From the NCBI RefSeq assembly GCF_000687555.1, contig NZ_JHWJ01000013.1:1-64000 (forward strand): a DNA stretch of 64,000 nt, given 5' to 3'. The stretch comes from [Clostridium] aerotolerans DSM 5434. GTDB lineage: Bacteria; Bacillota; Clostridia; Lachnospirales; Lachnospiraceae. A program made the translations under genes and the position numbers. This document shows positions 16,627 through 25,420 of the stretch, piece by piece (position 1 is the first letter of the stretch; each line of letters starts with the position of its first letter). The notes beneath the pieces are model-generated. The model was not told the origin of the DNA and searched no databases. It worked only from the letters and a program-made list of their open reading frames with translations.

Positions 16627-17538
16627 ATGGAACAAAAAAGTGCATGGGTGGAATTTAAAAATGAATGTCTTGCGGATAAGCTTTTTGATGTCCTTGTCTT
16701 TTTGCTGATCGTTTTGGCTGTCGGTGTGACATTTTATCCCTTTATGTATGTAGTCAGTATTTCCTTAAGCTCAGGAGCGGCAGTAAATAAAGGGCTGGTA
16801 ATGCTGTTTCCCGTAGATTTTAATTTAAGTACTTACAAAATGGTTATGAATTATAAGGACCTTTGGGTTTCTTATGGAAATACCTTTTACTATACCTTTG
16901 TGGGAACCTTTTTAAACATTGTGTTTACCTGCTTGGCGGCGTATCCGCTGTCAAGAAAGCGGTTCTTCCTTCGGAAAAAGATGAATTTTCTTTTGGCATT
17001 TACCATGTATTTTTCCGGCGGACTGATACCAACCTATGTGGTAGTTACCGGCCTTGGACTTTATAACAGCCGTCTTGCCATGATACTTCCGGTTCTTGTC
17101 AGCGCTTACAATGTTATGATCTGCCGGTCGGCCTTTGAATCCATTTCAGAGGAGCTGTTTGAAAGTGCTTATCTGGAAGGGGCCAATGATCTTCATGTGC
17201 TTTACAAAATCGCAATTCCCTTAATTAAGCCTACCTTGGCCGTGTTAACTCTTTATTATGCGGTTGCGCGCTATAATGACTTCTTCAGCGCACTCCTTTA
17301 CATTGGAAAGCAGAATTTACAGCCGCTTCAGTTATTTTTAAGAAGAATCCTGTTAATGGCATCTTCTGAAATCATGCAGTCTTCTGGAAGTGCTACGGCC
17401 GCCAGTGCTGCGGCTCAGTCAACCATTCAGATCCGGTATGTGTGCATTGTTTTATCCATGGTTCCAATCCTATGCCTCACACCGTTTATACAGAAGTATT
17501 TAGTCAAAGGAACCATGCTTGGTGCAGTTAAGGGTTAA
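16627..17538 (+). CDS. ABC sugar importer permease (YtcP/LplC-like, CUT1)
   Basis: 303 residues with six membrane segments; the EAA motif region is 'ESAYLEGANDLHVLYKIAIP'. It starts at ATG 16627 with AAGGAGAAG ahead, 11 bases after the first permease. It is the second half of the heterodimeric channel; substrate class as for its partner. Confidence 0.93.
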   Translation: MEQKSAWVEFKNECLADKLFDVLVFLLIVLAVGVTFYPFMYVVSISLSSGAAVNKGLVMLFPVDFNLSTYKMVMNYKDLWVSYGNTFYYTFVGTFLNIVFTCLAAYPLSRKRFFLRKKMNFLLAFTMYFSGGLIPTYVVVTGLGLYNSRLAMILPVLVSAYNVMICRSAFESISEELFESAYLEGANDLHVLYKIAIPLIKPTLAVLTLYYAVARYNDFFSALLYIGKQNLQPLQLFLRRILLMASSEIMQSSGSATAASAAAQSTIQIRYVCIVLSMVPILCLTPFIQKYLVKGTMLGAVKG

Positions 17539-17578
17539 TCTAACCTTGATGAAATAATATATAATGGAGGGTAATTAC

Positions 17579-19201
17579 ATGAAAAAAGGATTACGTAGTA
17601 CAGCGCTCGCATTAACAGCCGTTCTGGCTGTGACGGGTCTGTCCGCCTGCGGAAGCAAGGGGGATCCAAAGGAAGCAACAACAGCAAAAAGTGCGGAGGC
17701 AGATTTTTCTTATACTGGTGCCGCACCTGTTACAAAGACACCTGGTGCTAAGGTGAGCATTCTGGCACAGAATTCCTGGTATTCTACCGTGGATTATGCA
17801 AATGCGGACATTGTTAAAAAGATTCAGGAAAACGCTGGAGTAACCATTGACTGGACCTTAGTATCTCCAGTTAATTATAAGGATAGCGTAAGCCCTATGC
17901 TGGCATCTGGTACAGACCTTCCAAACATTGTCCAGCTTCCTGATCTTGATAACAATATGACCTACATCACTGCCGGACTTTTTTATCCTCTGGATGAGTA
18001 CTTGGATTATATGCCAAACTATAAAAAGTATCTGGATGAGAATCCTGGAATCAAAGCCAGTCTGACTGCGGAGGATGGACATATCTATTACCTGCCTCAG
18101 ACAGCTGTTACAAACAATTATCAGCCTTGTATTATGATCAATATGGAATGGCTGAATAAGCTTAATCTTCCCGTTCCAACGACTCTTGATGAGTTCGTAG
18201 AAGTGCTTCGGGCATTTAAAGCCAATGATATGAATGGTGATGGGGATGTCAACGATGAAATTCCTCTTAGCGTGACCGCAGACAGACTTTCTTCCATGTT
18301 TGGTCCTGCTTTTGGTCTTCCTGCTATGTTTGGTCCTTCTGTTGGTCTTGATCCAGTCAGCAGCTACTATGCCGATGACGACGGAAAAGTACATTATGCA
18401 CCGGCAGAGCCAGAAAAATATAAAAAGTATGTTACATTCTTAAACCAATTATACAAGGAAGGTCTTTTAGAGGTAGAATATACTTCCTTAACCAGAGATC
18501 AGATTACACAGCGCTGCGCTCAGAACCGTACAGGTGCAACCTTTGATTTCAGCTGGCAGATGTCTCAGCTTTACAGCAAGCAGTATCCGGAGTATAATGG
18601 AGAAACTGGAGTTATGGTAGGAATTCCTCCGTTATCAGGTGATGATAAAGGAGTTTATCTCGGCAGAACACCAATTTCCGGTATCTTCGGTGTGAGCACC
18701 AGCGATAAGGATCCGATTCTTGCCATGAGATTCCTTGATTATGCGATGAGTGAAGAAGCTCAGAATTATTATGTATGGGGCATTGAAGGAGAGAGCTATA
18801 CGGTTGGTGCTGATGGCAAAAAGGCTTATACAGAAAAGGCAGCTGATAATAACTGGCTCCAGCAGCTTGGAATTAATGCAGGCTGTCTTCCATCTCAGCA
18901 GTCAGTAGAAGCAACCGATGTACTCTTACCAAAATGGCATGTAGATATTGACAAAGAGTTACAGAGCTATATAAGAGATCCATGGCCATTTATTTATTCA
19001 ACCAAGGATGAGCAGAATATCATTGCTCAGTATCAGACAGATCTTACCACTTATGTTGCAGAGACCAATGTGGCTTTCATCACTGGAACCACCAGCCTTG
19101 ATACCTTTGATTCCTATCTTTCTACTCTTGACAGTATGGGGGTAAAGGATTTATTAAAGGTAAAACAGCAGCAGTACGACCGCTTTAAAGCAACTAAGTA
19201 A
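17579..19201 (+). CDS. Sugar-binding lipoprotein of the CUT1 importer
   Basis: 540 residues. A lipoprotein signal peptide ends in the lipobox 'LSAC' near Cys24, then a Ser/Thr/Lys/Glu-rich linker and a long family 1-type binding domain. The size (over 500 residues) is typical of LplA-like proteins that bind oligosaccharides. The central 'NDMNGDGDVNDEIPLS' has the Asp spacing of a calcium-binding loop found in this subgroup. TGGAGGG precedes the ATG. It captures substrate outside the membrane for the two preceding permeases and is probably their highest expressed partner, as a terminator follows at once. Confidence 0.93.
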   Translation: MKKGLRSTALALTAVLAVTGLSACGSKGDPKEATTAKSAEADFSYTGAAPVTKTPGAKVSILAQNSWYSTVDYANADIVKKIQENAGVTIDWTLVSPVNYKDSVSPMLASGTDLPNIVQLPDLDNNMTYITAGLFYPLDEYLDYMPNYKKYLDENPGIKASLTAEDGHIYYLPQTAVTNNYQPCIMINMEWLNKLNLPVPTTLDEFVEVLRAFKANDMNGDGDVNDEIPLSVTADRLSSMFGPAFGLPAMFGPSVGLDPVSSYYADDDGKVHYAPAEPEKYKKYVTFLNQLYKEGLLEVEYTSLTRDQITQRCAQNRTGATFDFSWQMSQLYSKQYPEYNGETGVMVGIPPLSGDDKGVYLGRTPISGIFGVSTSDKDPILAMRFLDYAMSEEAQNYYVWGIEGESYTVGADGKKAYTEKAADNNWLQQLGINAGCLPSQQSVEATDVLLPKWHVDIDKELQSYIRDPWPFIYSTKDEQNIIAQYQTDLTTYVAETNVAFITGTTSLDTFDSYLSTLDSMGVKDLLKVKQQQYDRFKATK

Positions 19202-19219
19202 TGAAAAAATAACAATATG

Positions 19220-19255
19220 GGCTGTTGTAAAATCTAATTTTGCAGCAGCCTTTTT
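19220..19255 (+). terminator. Terminator after the binding-lipoprotein gene
   Basis: Thirteen-pair stem GGCTGTTGTAAAA / TTTTGCAGCAGCC (two G-U) with a five-base loop and five T. The hydrolase gene behind it is only reached by read-through or a separate promoter. Confidence 0.9.
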
Positions 19256-19281
19256 CTATATGGTGAAGGGAGTTTGGGATA

Positions 19282-20355
19282 ATGGAAGAAAGAACGATAC
19301 CGATCAAAATGTTTTATACCTGTGAAGAGCGGATGAAAAAAAGATTTAAGGAGCACAGGAGAAAAGATAAGTTTTGCGCCAGGTCCATAGAGGAATTTGA
19401 CCAGTGGAAGGAATCTGTAAGAAATATTTTAAGGGATCTGACCGGAATTAGCCGTATGGAGTCCTGCCCCTTACATCCACAGTGTCTGGAGCGGGTGGAG
19501 ATTGAGGATGGGATCATACGGGAAAAGATTTTAATTCAGGTGGAGCCGGAGGTTTATATGCCGGTCTTTGTACTGATTCCTCCCAAAAAGAGTGAGGAAA
19601 AGCAAAGCTGTTTTCTTGCTCCCTGCGGTCATTCGGGAGCGGGTAAGTACTCTGTGGCAGGTGTGAGGGAGATACCTGCTGTTGCAGATAAAATAGAGCT
19701 GTTCCACTATGATTATGGTCTTAAGATGGCTAAGCTTGGGTATGTGGCTCTTTGTCCTGACGCCAGGGGATTTGGAGAGCGGAGAGAAAAGGCTCTTCAG
19801 GGAGAGGATGAGGATTCCTTTATCAATTCCACCTGCTTTCATCTGGCACATATGGCAGAGCCTCTTGGGCTTACACTATGCGGTCTGAATACCTGGGATC
19901 TGATGAGGCTTCTTGATTATGTAGAGGAAAGGGGCGAATGGGATGCTGATACCATCGGATGCGTGGGATTTTCTGGTGGGGGAATGCAGGCTCTGTGGTT
20001 ATCGGCTCTTGATGACAGGGTAAAGAAAGTTATTATCAGTGGATATTTTTATGGATATGAAGATTCATTATTAAAATTAAATGGCAATTGCAGCTGTAAT
20101 TATGTTCCTGGTTTGTGGGAACATGTAGATATGGGAGACATTGGGGCGCTGATCGCTCCAAGGCCTTTGATGATCCAGTCGGGAAGAGAGGATCATCTAA
20201 ATGGGGAACGAGGAATGGAAAATGTTATGGAGCAGCTATTGGTAGTGAAGGAAGCCTATGGTCTCTTTGGAATGGAGGACAGGATTTTCCATGATGTGTG
20301 GGATGGGGGGCACTGCTTTCATCAGGAGCATATTGAGGAATTTTTAATGAGATAA
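19282..20355 (+). CDS. Alpha/beta hydrolase, acetyl-esterase-like
   Basis: 357 residues without signal peptide, so cytosolic. The nucleophile elbow is 'GFSGGG'. Other fold markers are 'LAPCGHSGAGKY' (oxyanion region), 'CPDARGFGER', 'APRPLMIQSGRED' (acid strand) and a C-terminal 'WDGGHCFH' with the probable catalytic His. It resembles large bacterial hydrolases related to acetyl-xylan esterases and likely removes acyl groups from imported sugars; this role is inferred from the importer genes upstream. Ribosome site GAAGGGAG precedes ATG 19282. The substrate is not known. Confidence 0.8.
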   Translation: MEERTIPIKMFYTCEERMKKRFKEHRRKDKFCARSIEEFDQWKESVRNILRDLTGISRMESCPLHPQCLERVEIEDGIIREKILIQVEPEVYMPVFVLIPPKKSEEKQSCFLAPCGHSGAGKYSVAGVREIPAVADKIELFHYDYGLKMAKLGYVALCPDARGFGERREKALQGEDEDSFINSTCFHLAHMAEPLGLTLCGLNTWDLMRLLDYVEERGEWDADTIGCVGFSGGGMQALWLSALDDRVKKVIISGYFYGYEDSLLKLNGNCSCNYVPGLWEHVDMGDIGALIAPRPLMIQSGREDHLNGERGMENVMEQLLVVKEAYGLFGMEDRIFHDVWDGGHCFHQEHIEEFLMR

Positions 20356-20381
20356 CAGTCATATTTGCCAATACTTCTTTC

Positions 20382-20410
20382 TTGTGATGGGAAAAGTTCT
20401 ATGATATAAT
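20382..20410 (+). promoter_or_regulatory. Putative sigma-A promoter of the holB operon
   Basis: TTGTGA at 20382-20387, a 17-base spacer and TATAAT at 20405-20410. It is 73 bases ahead of holB. Confidence 0.65.
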
Positions 20411-20483
20411 GATCATAATTCGTTTTCCTGTTATAAATATGCAAGGGAAACGGATGGGACAACAGCAGTAAGGAGGTGTCTTT

Positions 20484-21473
20484 ATGCCAGGGTTTAACGA
20501 TATTATTGGACATGACACAATTAAGGAGCATCTTAAGAAAGCCATTGAGTCCGATCATGTTTCCCATGCGTATATTCTGACAGGTGAGACCGGGATGGGA
20601 AGAAAATCTCTTGCCAATGCCTTTGCCATGACCCTTCTTTGTGAAAAGGGGAAAAGCGAGCCCTGCATGGAGTGCCATGCGTGCAAGCAGGTGATGAGCA
20701 GCAATCACCCGGATCTGATTTTTGTGGGTCATGAAAAGCCGGGAAGCATCGGTGTAGATGACATCAGAGGACAGATCCATGATACCATTATGATACGTCC
20801 TTACAGCAGCTATTATAAAATATACATTGTGGATGAAGCAGAAAAAATGACGGTACAAGCCCAGAATGCTCTCTTAAAGACCATTGAAGAGCCTCCGTCT
20901 TATGCCATTATCATGCTTCTTACCACCAATCAGGAGGCATTTCTTCCTACCATTTTATCCAGATGCGTGCAGCTTAAGCTAAAGCCGTTAAAGGATTCTG
21001 TGGTGAAGTCCTACCTCATGGGATCTTTGGGCATAAAGGAAAGCAGAGCTGATATTTACGCTGCGTTTGCAAGAGGTAATTTAGGACGAGCCATTCATCT
21101 GGCTTCTTCCGAAGAATTTCAGCTTTTGTATTCAGAGCTTCTTCATATGCTGAAGCATTTGAAGGAGATGGATATTATTGAACTGCTTTTTTATATCAAA
21201 AAGATGAAGGATGAAAATCTGGATATTTATGACTGTCTTGATTTTATGCAGTTATGGTATCGGGATGTTTTAATGTATAAAGTGACACAGGATATTAATC
21301 TTCTGATTTTTAGGGAAGAATTTAATACAATGAAGGAGATGAGTGCAGCCAGCGCTTATGACGGCATCGAGAGGATTTTAAAGGCCATTGATAAGGCCAG
21401 AATCCGTCTTGAAGCAAATGTGAACATGGAACTGGCCATGGAACTCATGCTGCTTGTTATGAAGGAGAATTAA
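20484..21473 (+). CDS. holB: DNA polymerase III delta' subunit
   Basis: 329 residues, the clamp-loader delta' subunit. An AAA+ N-terminal part has a Walker A in the form 'GETGMGRKS', a four-Cys zinc module (CEKGKSEPCMECHAC), Walker B-like 'IYIVDEAEKM', and the SRC motif (LSRC) that triggers the neighbouring subunit's ATPase. The C-terminal third is helical. AAGGAGG precedes the ATG. It is the first gene of a four-gene unit with ricT, trmN6 and rsmI, the same order as in Bacillus. Confidence 0.95.
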   Translation: MPGFNDIIGHDTIKEHLKKAIESDHVSHAYILTGETGMGRKSLANAFAMTLLCEKGKSEPCMECHACKQVMSSNHPDLIFVGHEKPGSIGVDDIRGQIHDTIMIRPYSSYYKIYIVDEAEKMTVQAQNALLKTIEEPPSYAIIMLLTTNQEAFLPTILSRCVQLKLKPLKDSVVKSYLMGSLGIKESRADIYAAFARGNLGRAIHLASSEEFQLLYSELLHMLKHLKEMDIIELLFYIKKMKDENLDIYDCLDFMQLWYRDVLMYKVTQDINLLIFREEFNTMKEMSAASAYDGIERILKAIDKARIRLEANVNMELAMELMLLVMKEN

Positions 21474-21476
21474 ACA

Positions 21477-22385
21477 ATGGTAAAGGTAATAGGCGTTCGG
21501 TTTCGGAATGCGGGGAAGATATATTATTTTGATCCCATGAGCCTGGAAGTTAAGACAGGAGATCATGTGATCGTGGAAACAGCCAGAGGCGTTGAGTATG
21601 GTTTCGTTGTCTTAGGCTGCAGAGAAGTGGAAGAGGAAAAGGTGGTTCAGCCATTAAAGCCAGTCATCCGTATGGCCACCAAGGCAGACGATGAGGTGGA
21701 GAAGAAAAACCACGAGAAGGAAAAAGAAGCATTTAAGATCTGTAAGGAGAAAATCCGCAAGCATGGTCTTCAGATGAAGCTGATTGATGCGGAATACACC
21801 TTTGATAATAATAAGGTATTGTTCTATTTTACTGCCGATGGAAGAATCGATTTCAGGGAGCTTGTAAAGGATCTTGCTTCTGTGTTTAAGACGAGAATCG
21901 AGCTTCGTCAGGTCGGTGTAAGGGACGAGACTAAGATCGTAGGGGGAATCGGTATCTGCGGAAGAACCTTATGCTGCCATTCTTACCTCTCTGAATTTAT
22001 TCCGGTATCCATTAAGATGGCTAAGGAACAGAATCTTTCTCTGAATCCAACCAAGATTTCCGGTGTCTGCGGAAGACTGATGTGCTGTTTGAAGAACGAA
22101 GAGGAAACCTATGAAGAGCTTAACAGCAAGCTTCCTAATGTAGGTGATTTCGTAACTACGGATGATAATTTAAAGGGTGAAGTTCACTCTGTCAGCGTTT
22201 TAAGACAGCTGGTTAAGGTTATTGTTACCATCAAGGATGAAAAAGAAATCCGGGAATATAAGGTGGAGCAGTTAAAGTTCAAGCCAAGACGCAGAAGAGA
22301 TAAGAACCAGGTTACGGATGCAGAGCTGAAGGCACTTGAGGCTCTGGAAAAGAAAGAAGGAAAGTCCAAGCTCGATGATAATTGA
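21477..22385 (+). CDS. ricT: RicT/YaaT (PSP1-domain protein)
   Basis: 302 residues with the PSP1 domain. The conserved cysteines lie in 'GICGRTLCCH' and 'GVCGRLMCC', which in the Bacillus RicA-RicF-RicT complex take part in Fe-S cluster binding. That complex helps RNase Y mature mRNAs and influences competence and sporulation. The gene begins three bases after holB ends, and trmN6 begins before it stops. A Lys/Arg-rich C-terminal tail follows the domain. Confidence 0.94.
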   Translation: MVKVIGVRFRNAGKIYYFDPMSLEVKTGDHVIVETARGVEYGFVVLGCREVEEEKVVQPLKPVIRMATKADDEVEKKNHEKEKEAFKICKEKIRKHGLQMKLIDAEYTFDNNKVLFYFTADGRIDFRELVKDLASVFKTRIELRQVGVRDETKIVGGIGICGRTLCCHSYLSEFIPVSIKMAKEQNLSLNPTKISGVCGRLMCCLKNEEETYEELNSKLPNVGDFVTTDDNLKGEVHSVSVLRQLVKVIVTIKDEKEIREYKVEQLKFKPRRRRDKNQVTDAELKALEALEKKEGKSKLDDN

Positions 22386-23112
22386 TTTAAAAGACAACGA
22401 ACGGATTGATGACCTGCAGCGCAATGGTTATCAGATTATACAGAAACAAAATGGGTTCTGTTTTGGAATGGATGCCGTACTTTTATCCGGCTTTGCAAAT
22501 GTAAAGCCGGGAGAGCGAGCGGTGGATTTGGGAACAGGGACAGGAATCATTCCCATTCTTCTGGAAGCCAAGTATGATGGCCTTCATTATACTGGTCTTG
22601 AGATCCAGGAGGAAGTGGCTGATATGGCCAGGCGGAGTGTGGCTTTAAACCATTTGGAAGATAAACTTAGCATTGTAACAGGAGATATTAAGGAAGCCAG
22701 CCGTTTATTTGGTGCGGCTTCCTTTGACGTAGTGACGTCAAATCCTCCCTATATGAATGATGCTCATGGCCTTAAGAACCCGGATCTTCCAAAGGCGATT
22801 GCCCGTCATGAGGTGCTCTGTACCTTAGATGATGTGACGAGAGAAGCCTCCAGATTGTTAAAGCCAGGGGGACGGTTTTATATGGTACACCGGCCCCACC
22901 GGTTAATTGAAATTATAACATCATTAAAGAATTATGGAATGGAACCAAAACGGATGAAGATGGTTCACCCGTTTGTTGACCGGGAAGCCAATATGGTCTT
23001 AATCGAGGCTGTCCGGGGCGGTAAGTCCATGATTAAGGTTGAGGCACCTGTTATCGTATACAAGGAGCAGGGCGTGTATACGGATGAGATTTACACCATC
23101 TATGGGTATTGA
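22375..23112 (+). CDS. trmN6: tRNA1(Val) adenine-N6 methyltransferase-like protein
   Basis: 245 residues. A SAM-dependent methyltransferase fold with motif I 'DLGTGTGIIPIL' and the N6-adenine catalytic motif 'NPPY'. The N-terminus 'NGYQIIQKQNGFCFGMDAVLLSGF' is typical of the YabB/TrmN6 group, which methylates A37 of tRNA1(Val). The start at ATG 22375 overlaps the end of ricT by 11 bases, so translation is probably coupled. The rRNA methylase gene follows. Confidence 0.9.
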   Translation: MIIDLKDNERIDDLQRNGYQIIQKQNGFCFGMDAVLLSGFANVKPGERAVDLGTGTGIIPILLEAKYDGLHYTGLEIQEEVADMARRSVALNHLEDKLSIVTGDIKEASRLFGAASFDVVTSNPPYMNDAHGLKNPDLPKAIARHEVLCTLDDVTREASRLLKPGGRFYMVHRPHRLIEIITSLKNYGMEPKRMKMVHPFVDREANMVLIEAVRGGKSMIKVEAPVIVYKEQGVYTDEIYTIYGY

Positions 23113-23151
23113 TAAAACGTAGGTGGAAGAAAGAAACCGGGAGTGAGAGAC

Positions 23152-24009
23152 ATGGAAGGAAATAAGGGAAAGTTATATTTGTGTGCAACCCCTATTGGGA
23201 ATCTTGATGATATCACCCTGAGGGTTTTAAATACATTAAAGGAAGTGGACTTAATTGCTGCGGAGGATACCAGACACAGCATTAAGCTGTTGAACCACTT
23301 TGATATTAAGACGCCGATGACCAGCTACCATGAGTACAATAAGGTGGAAAAGGCCAGATACTTAGTTGATAAGATGGGAGAAGGGGTATCCATAGCCTTA
23401 ATTACGGATGCAGGAACTCCTGGAATCTCAGATCCGGGAGAAGAGCTGGTGAAGCAGTGCTATGAGGCAGGAATCGAGGTCACCTCTCTTCCGGGACCGG
23501 CGGCCTGTATTACAGCGTTAACTCTTTCCGGTCTTGGGACAAGAAGATTCTGTTTTGAAGCATTTCTGCCAACGGATAAGAAGGAAAAGCAGTGGATTCT
23601 TACGGAGCTTCAGAATGAAACAAGAACTATTATTATCTATGAGGCACCTCATCGGCTGGTTAAAACGTTAGGCGAGCTTTTGGAGGCTTTGGGAAACCGA
23701 AGGATTACCATATGCAGAGAGCTGACCAAGCGGTATGAAACGGCATTTCGGACTACCTTTTTGGAAGCCCTTAAAACATATGAGACAGAGGACCCTAAGG
23801 GGGAATGTGTCATTGTAATAGAAGGGAAAAGCTTTCAGGAGATAAAAGAGGCCGAGATTAAGTCCTTTGAAGAGATGACCCTGGAAGAGCATATGGCCCT
23901 TTATGAGGACAAGGGAATCGACCGCAAAGAGGCCATGCGCATGGTGGCAAAGGACCGTGGAATCAGCAAACGGGAGGTTTATCAGTACTTGATAAAAAAT
24001 GAATTATAA
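23152..24009 (+). CDS. rsmI: 16S rRNA (cytidine-1402-2'-O) methyltransferase
   Basis: 285 residues of the tetrapyrrole-methylase-like SAM fold. Markers are 'LCATPIGNLDDITLR' at the N-terminus, 'AEDTRHSIKLL', and 'ITDAGTPGISDPG'. It 2'-O-methylates C1402 of 16S rRNA in the decoding centre. ATG 23152 with GGGAG ahead is preferred to the GTG at 23143. It is the last gene of the holB block; the fab promoter begins nine bases behind it. Confidence 0.95.
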   Translation: MEGNKGKLYLCATPIGNLDDITLRVLNTLKEVDLIAAEDTRHSIKLLNHFDIKTPMTSYHEYNKVEKARYLVDKMGEGVSIALITDAGTPGISDPGEELVKQCYEAGIEVTSLPGPAACITALTLSGLGTRRFCFEAFLPTDKKEKQWILTELQNETRTIIIYEAPHRLVKTLGELLEALGNRRITICRELTKRYETAFRTTFLEALKTYETEDPKGECVIVIEGKSFQEIKEAEIKSFEEMTLEEHMALYEDKGIDRKEAMRMVAKDRGISKREVYQYLIKNEL

Positions 24010-24017
24010 AAATTCTC

Positions 24018-24046
24018 TTGACAATTTACCTAACTTTTTATAAAAT
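24018..24046 (+). promoter_or_regulatory. Sigma-A promoter of the fab operon
   Basis: TTGACA at 24018-24023, a 17-base spacer and TAAAAT at 24041-24046. The start point would be near 24053, inside the palindrome described next. Confidence 0.85.
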
Positions 24047-24047
24047 T

Positions 24048-24064
24048 ATTTTGAAATTCAAAAT
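24048..24064. promoter_or_regulatory. FabT-like operator at fabH (ATTTTGAAATTCAAAAT)
   Basis: A 17-base palindrome of the pattern TTTGA-N3-TCAAA at the predicted transcription start. The MarR-family repressor FabT of streptococci and lactococci uses this pattern. No fabT gene is seen in the window. Confidence 0.72.
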
Positions 24065-24150
24065 ATTTGATATATAAAACAATCCAACGAGGCATGGGAC
24101 CGAATGATGGTGATTTCACCAGAAAGACCGGTGCATGAATGGGGGAATAT

Positions 24151-25116
24151 ATGACTACTAAAATAATTGGAACCGGCTCTGCGGTACCGGAACAGGTAGT
24201 GACCAATGACGATCTTTCAAAGATCGTGGATACCAATGATGAATGGATCCGTACCAGGACGGGAATCCGGGAAAGAAGGATTGCGTCGGAAGAATCGGGA
24301 ACCTCCCATCTGGCGACTCTTGCAGCGGAAGAAGCACTAAAGCAGGCAGGCGTAGCAGCGGAGGATTTAGACATCATTATTCTTGCTACCTCTACTGCGG
24401 ATCACTGTTTTCCAAGTGGGGCCTGTGAAGTTCAGGCGGCCATTGGTGCACATAGGGCAGTGGCATTTGATATCAGTGCGGCCTGTTCCGGATTTGTATT
24501 CGCGCTTAATACGGTTCACAGCTTTTTTAAAGCGGGAATTTATCAGACAGGACTGATCATTGGAGCTGATACCTTAAGTAAGATTATTGACTGGAAGGAC
24601 AGAAGTACCTGTGTTCTTTTTGGTGACGGAGCTGGAGCTGCGGTTGTAAAGGCAGAAGAGAACGGAAGCTTTTACATGACACTTGGATCTGACGGAAGAA
24701 AATCAAGCGCTTTGGAGTGCCGGTCACGTACCACTGGAAACTTTCTTACGAAAACACCGCCGGAGCTTGGATATATGACCATGGACGGACAGGAAGTTTT
24801 TAAGTTCGCTGTAAAGACGGTACCAGAATCAATCCATACTGTGCTGTCAGAGAGCGAAACACCCATAGATGAAATTAAATACTTTATACTGCATCAGGCA
24901 AACTACCGGATTTTTGAATCCATCGCAAAAAGGTTAAAGGTGCCCATGGAGAAGTTTCCTACCAATCTGGAACGGTTTGGAAACACCTCAGCGGCTACAG
25001 TACCTATACTACTGGATGAGATGAACCGGGAGGGAAAGATAGAGCGGGGAGATAAGATTATACTCGCTGGCTTTGGCGCAGGACTTACCTGGGGAGCCAC
25101 TCTTTTAGAGTGGTAA
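24151..25116 (+). CDS. fabH: 3-oxoacyl-ACP synthase III
   Basis: 321 residues of the thiolase fold. Catalytic Cys112 lies in 'DISAACSGF'; the His and Asn of the triad are in 'ILHQANYRI' and 'GNTSAATVP'. FabH condenses acetyl-CoA (or branched acyl-CoA) with malonyl-ACP to start fatty-acid synthesis. The true start is ATG 24151 with TGGGGGAA ahead; the ATG at 24139 has no good site. It heads the fab/acc operon, behind a promoter with a FabT-like operator. Confidence 0.96.
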   Translation: MTTKIIGTGSAVPEQVVTNDDLSKIVDTNDEWIRTRTGIRERRIASEESGTSHLATLAAEEALKQAGVAAEDLDIIILATSTADHCFPSGACEVQAAIGAHRAVAFDISAACSGFVFALNTVHSFFKAGIYQTGLIIGADTLSKIIDWKDRSTCVLFGDGAGAAVVKAEENGSFYMTLGSDGRKSSALECRSRTTGNFLTKTPPELGYMTMDGQEVFKFAVKTVPESIHTVLSESETPIDEIKYFILHQANYRIFESIAKRLKVPMEKFPTNLERFGNTSAATVPILLDEMNREGKIERGDKIILAGFGAGLTWGATLLEW

Positions 25117-25130
25117 TGATTTTAACTAAT

Positions 25131-25147
25131 ACTTTGAATGTCAAAGT
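25131..25147. promoter_or_regulatory. FabT-like operator at acpP (ACTTTGAATGTCAAAGT)
   Basis: A second 17-base palindrome of the same TTTGA-N3-TCAAA pattern, between fabH and acpP. It overlaps a probable -35 region; TATAAT follows at 25155-25160. This suggests a second regulated start in front of acpP. Confidence 0.75.
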
Positions 25148-25186
25148 AATAGCATATAATATTTGAATAAAGAGGAGATTAATAAT

Positions 25187-25420
25187 ATGTTAGAGAAAAT
25201 GCAGGAAATCATTGCGGAGCAGTTAAATGTTGAAACATCAGTAATTAAGGCGGAATCTTCTTTTAAAGAGGATCTTGGAGCAGACTCTCTTGATTTATTT
25301 GAGCTTGTTATGGCACTGGAAGATGAGTATTCCGTTGAGATCCCTTCTGAGGACTTAGAGAAGCTGACAACGGTACAGCAGGTTATGGACTATTTAAAAG
25401 CAAAGGGCGTGGAAGCGTAA
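25187..25420 (+). CDS. acpP: Acyl carrier protein
   Basis: 77 residues, acidic, with the phosphopantetheine attachment Ser34 in '[10 protein letters not shown]'. It carries the growing acyl chain for the Fab enzymes. ATG 25187 has AGAGGAGATT ahead; the TTG at 25163 would add eight residues not found in the family. Its stop overlaps the fabK start by one base. A dedicated promoter and operator precede it. Confidence 0.97.
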   Translation: MLEKMQEIIAEQLNVETSVIKAESSFKEDLGADSLDLFELVMALEDEYSVEIPSEDLEKLTTVQQVMDYLKAKGVEA

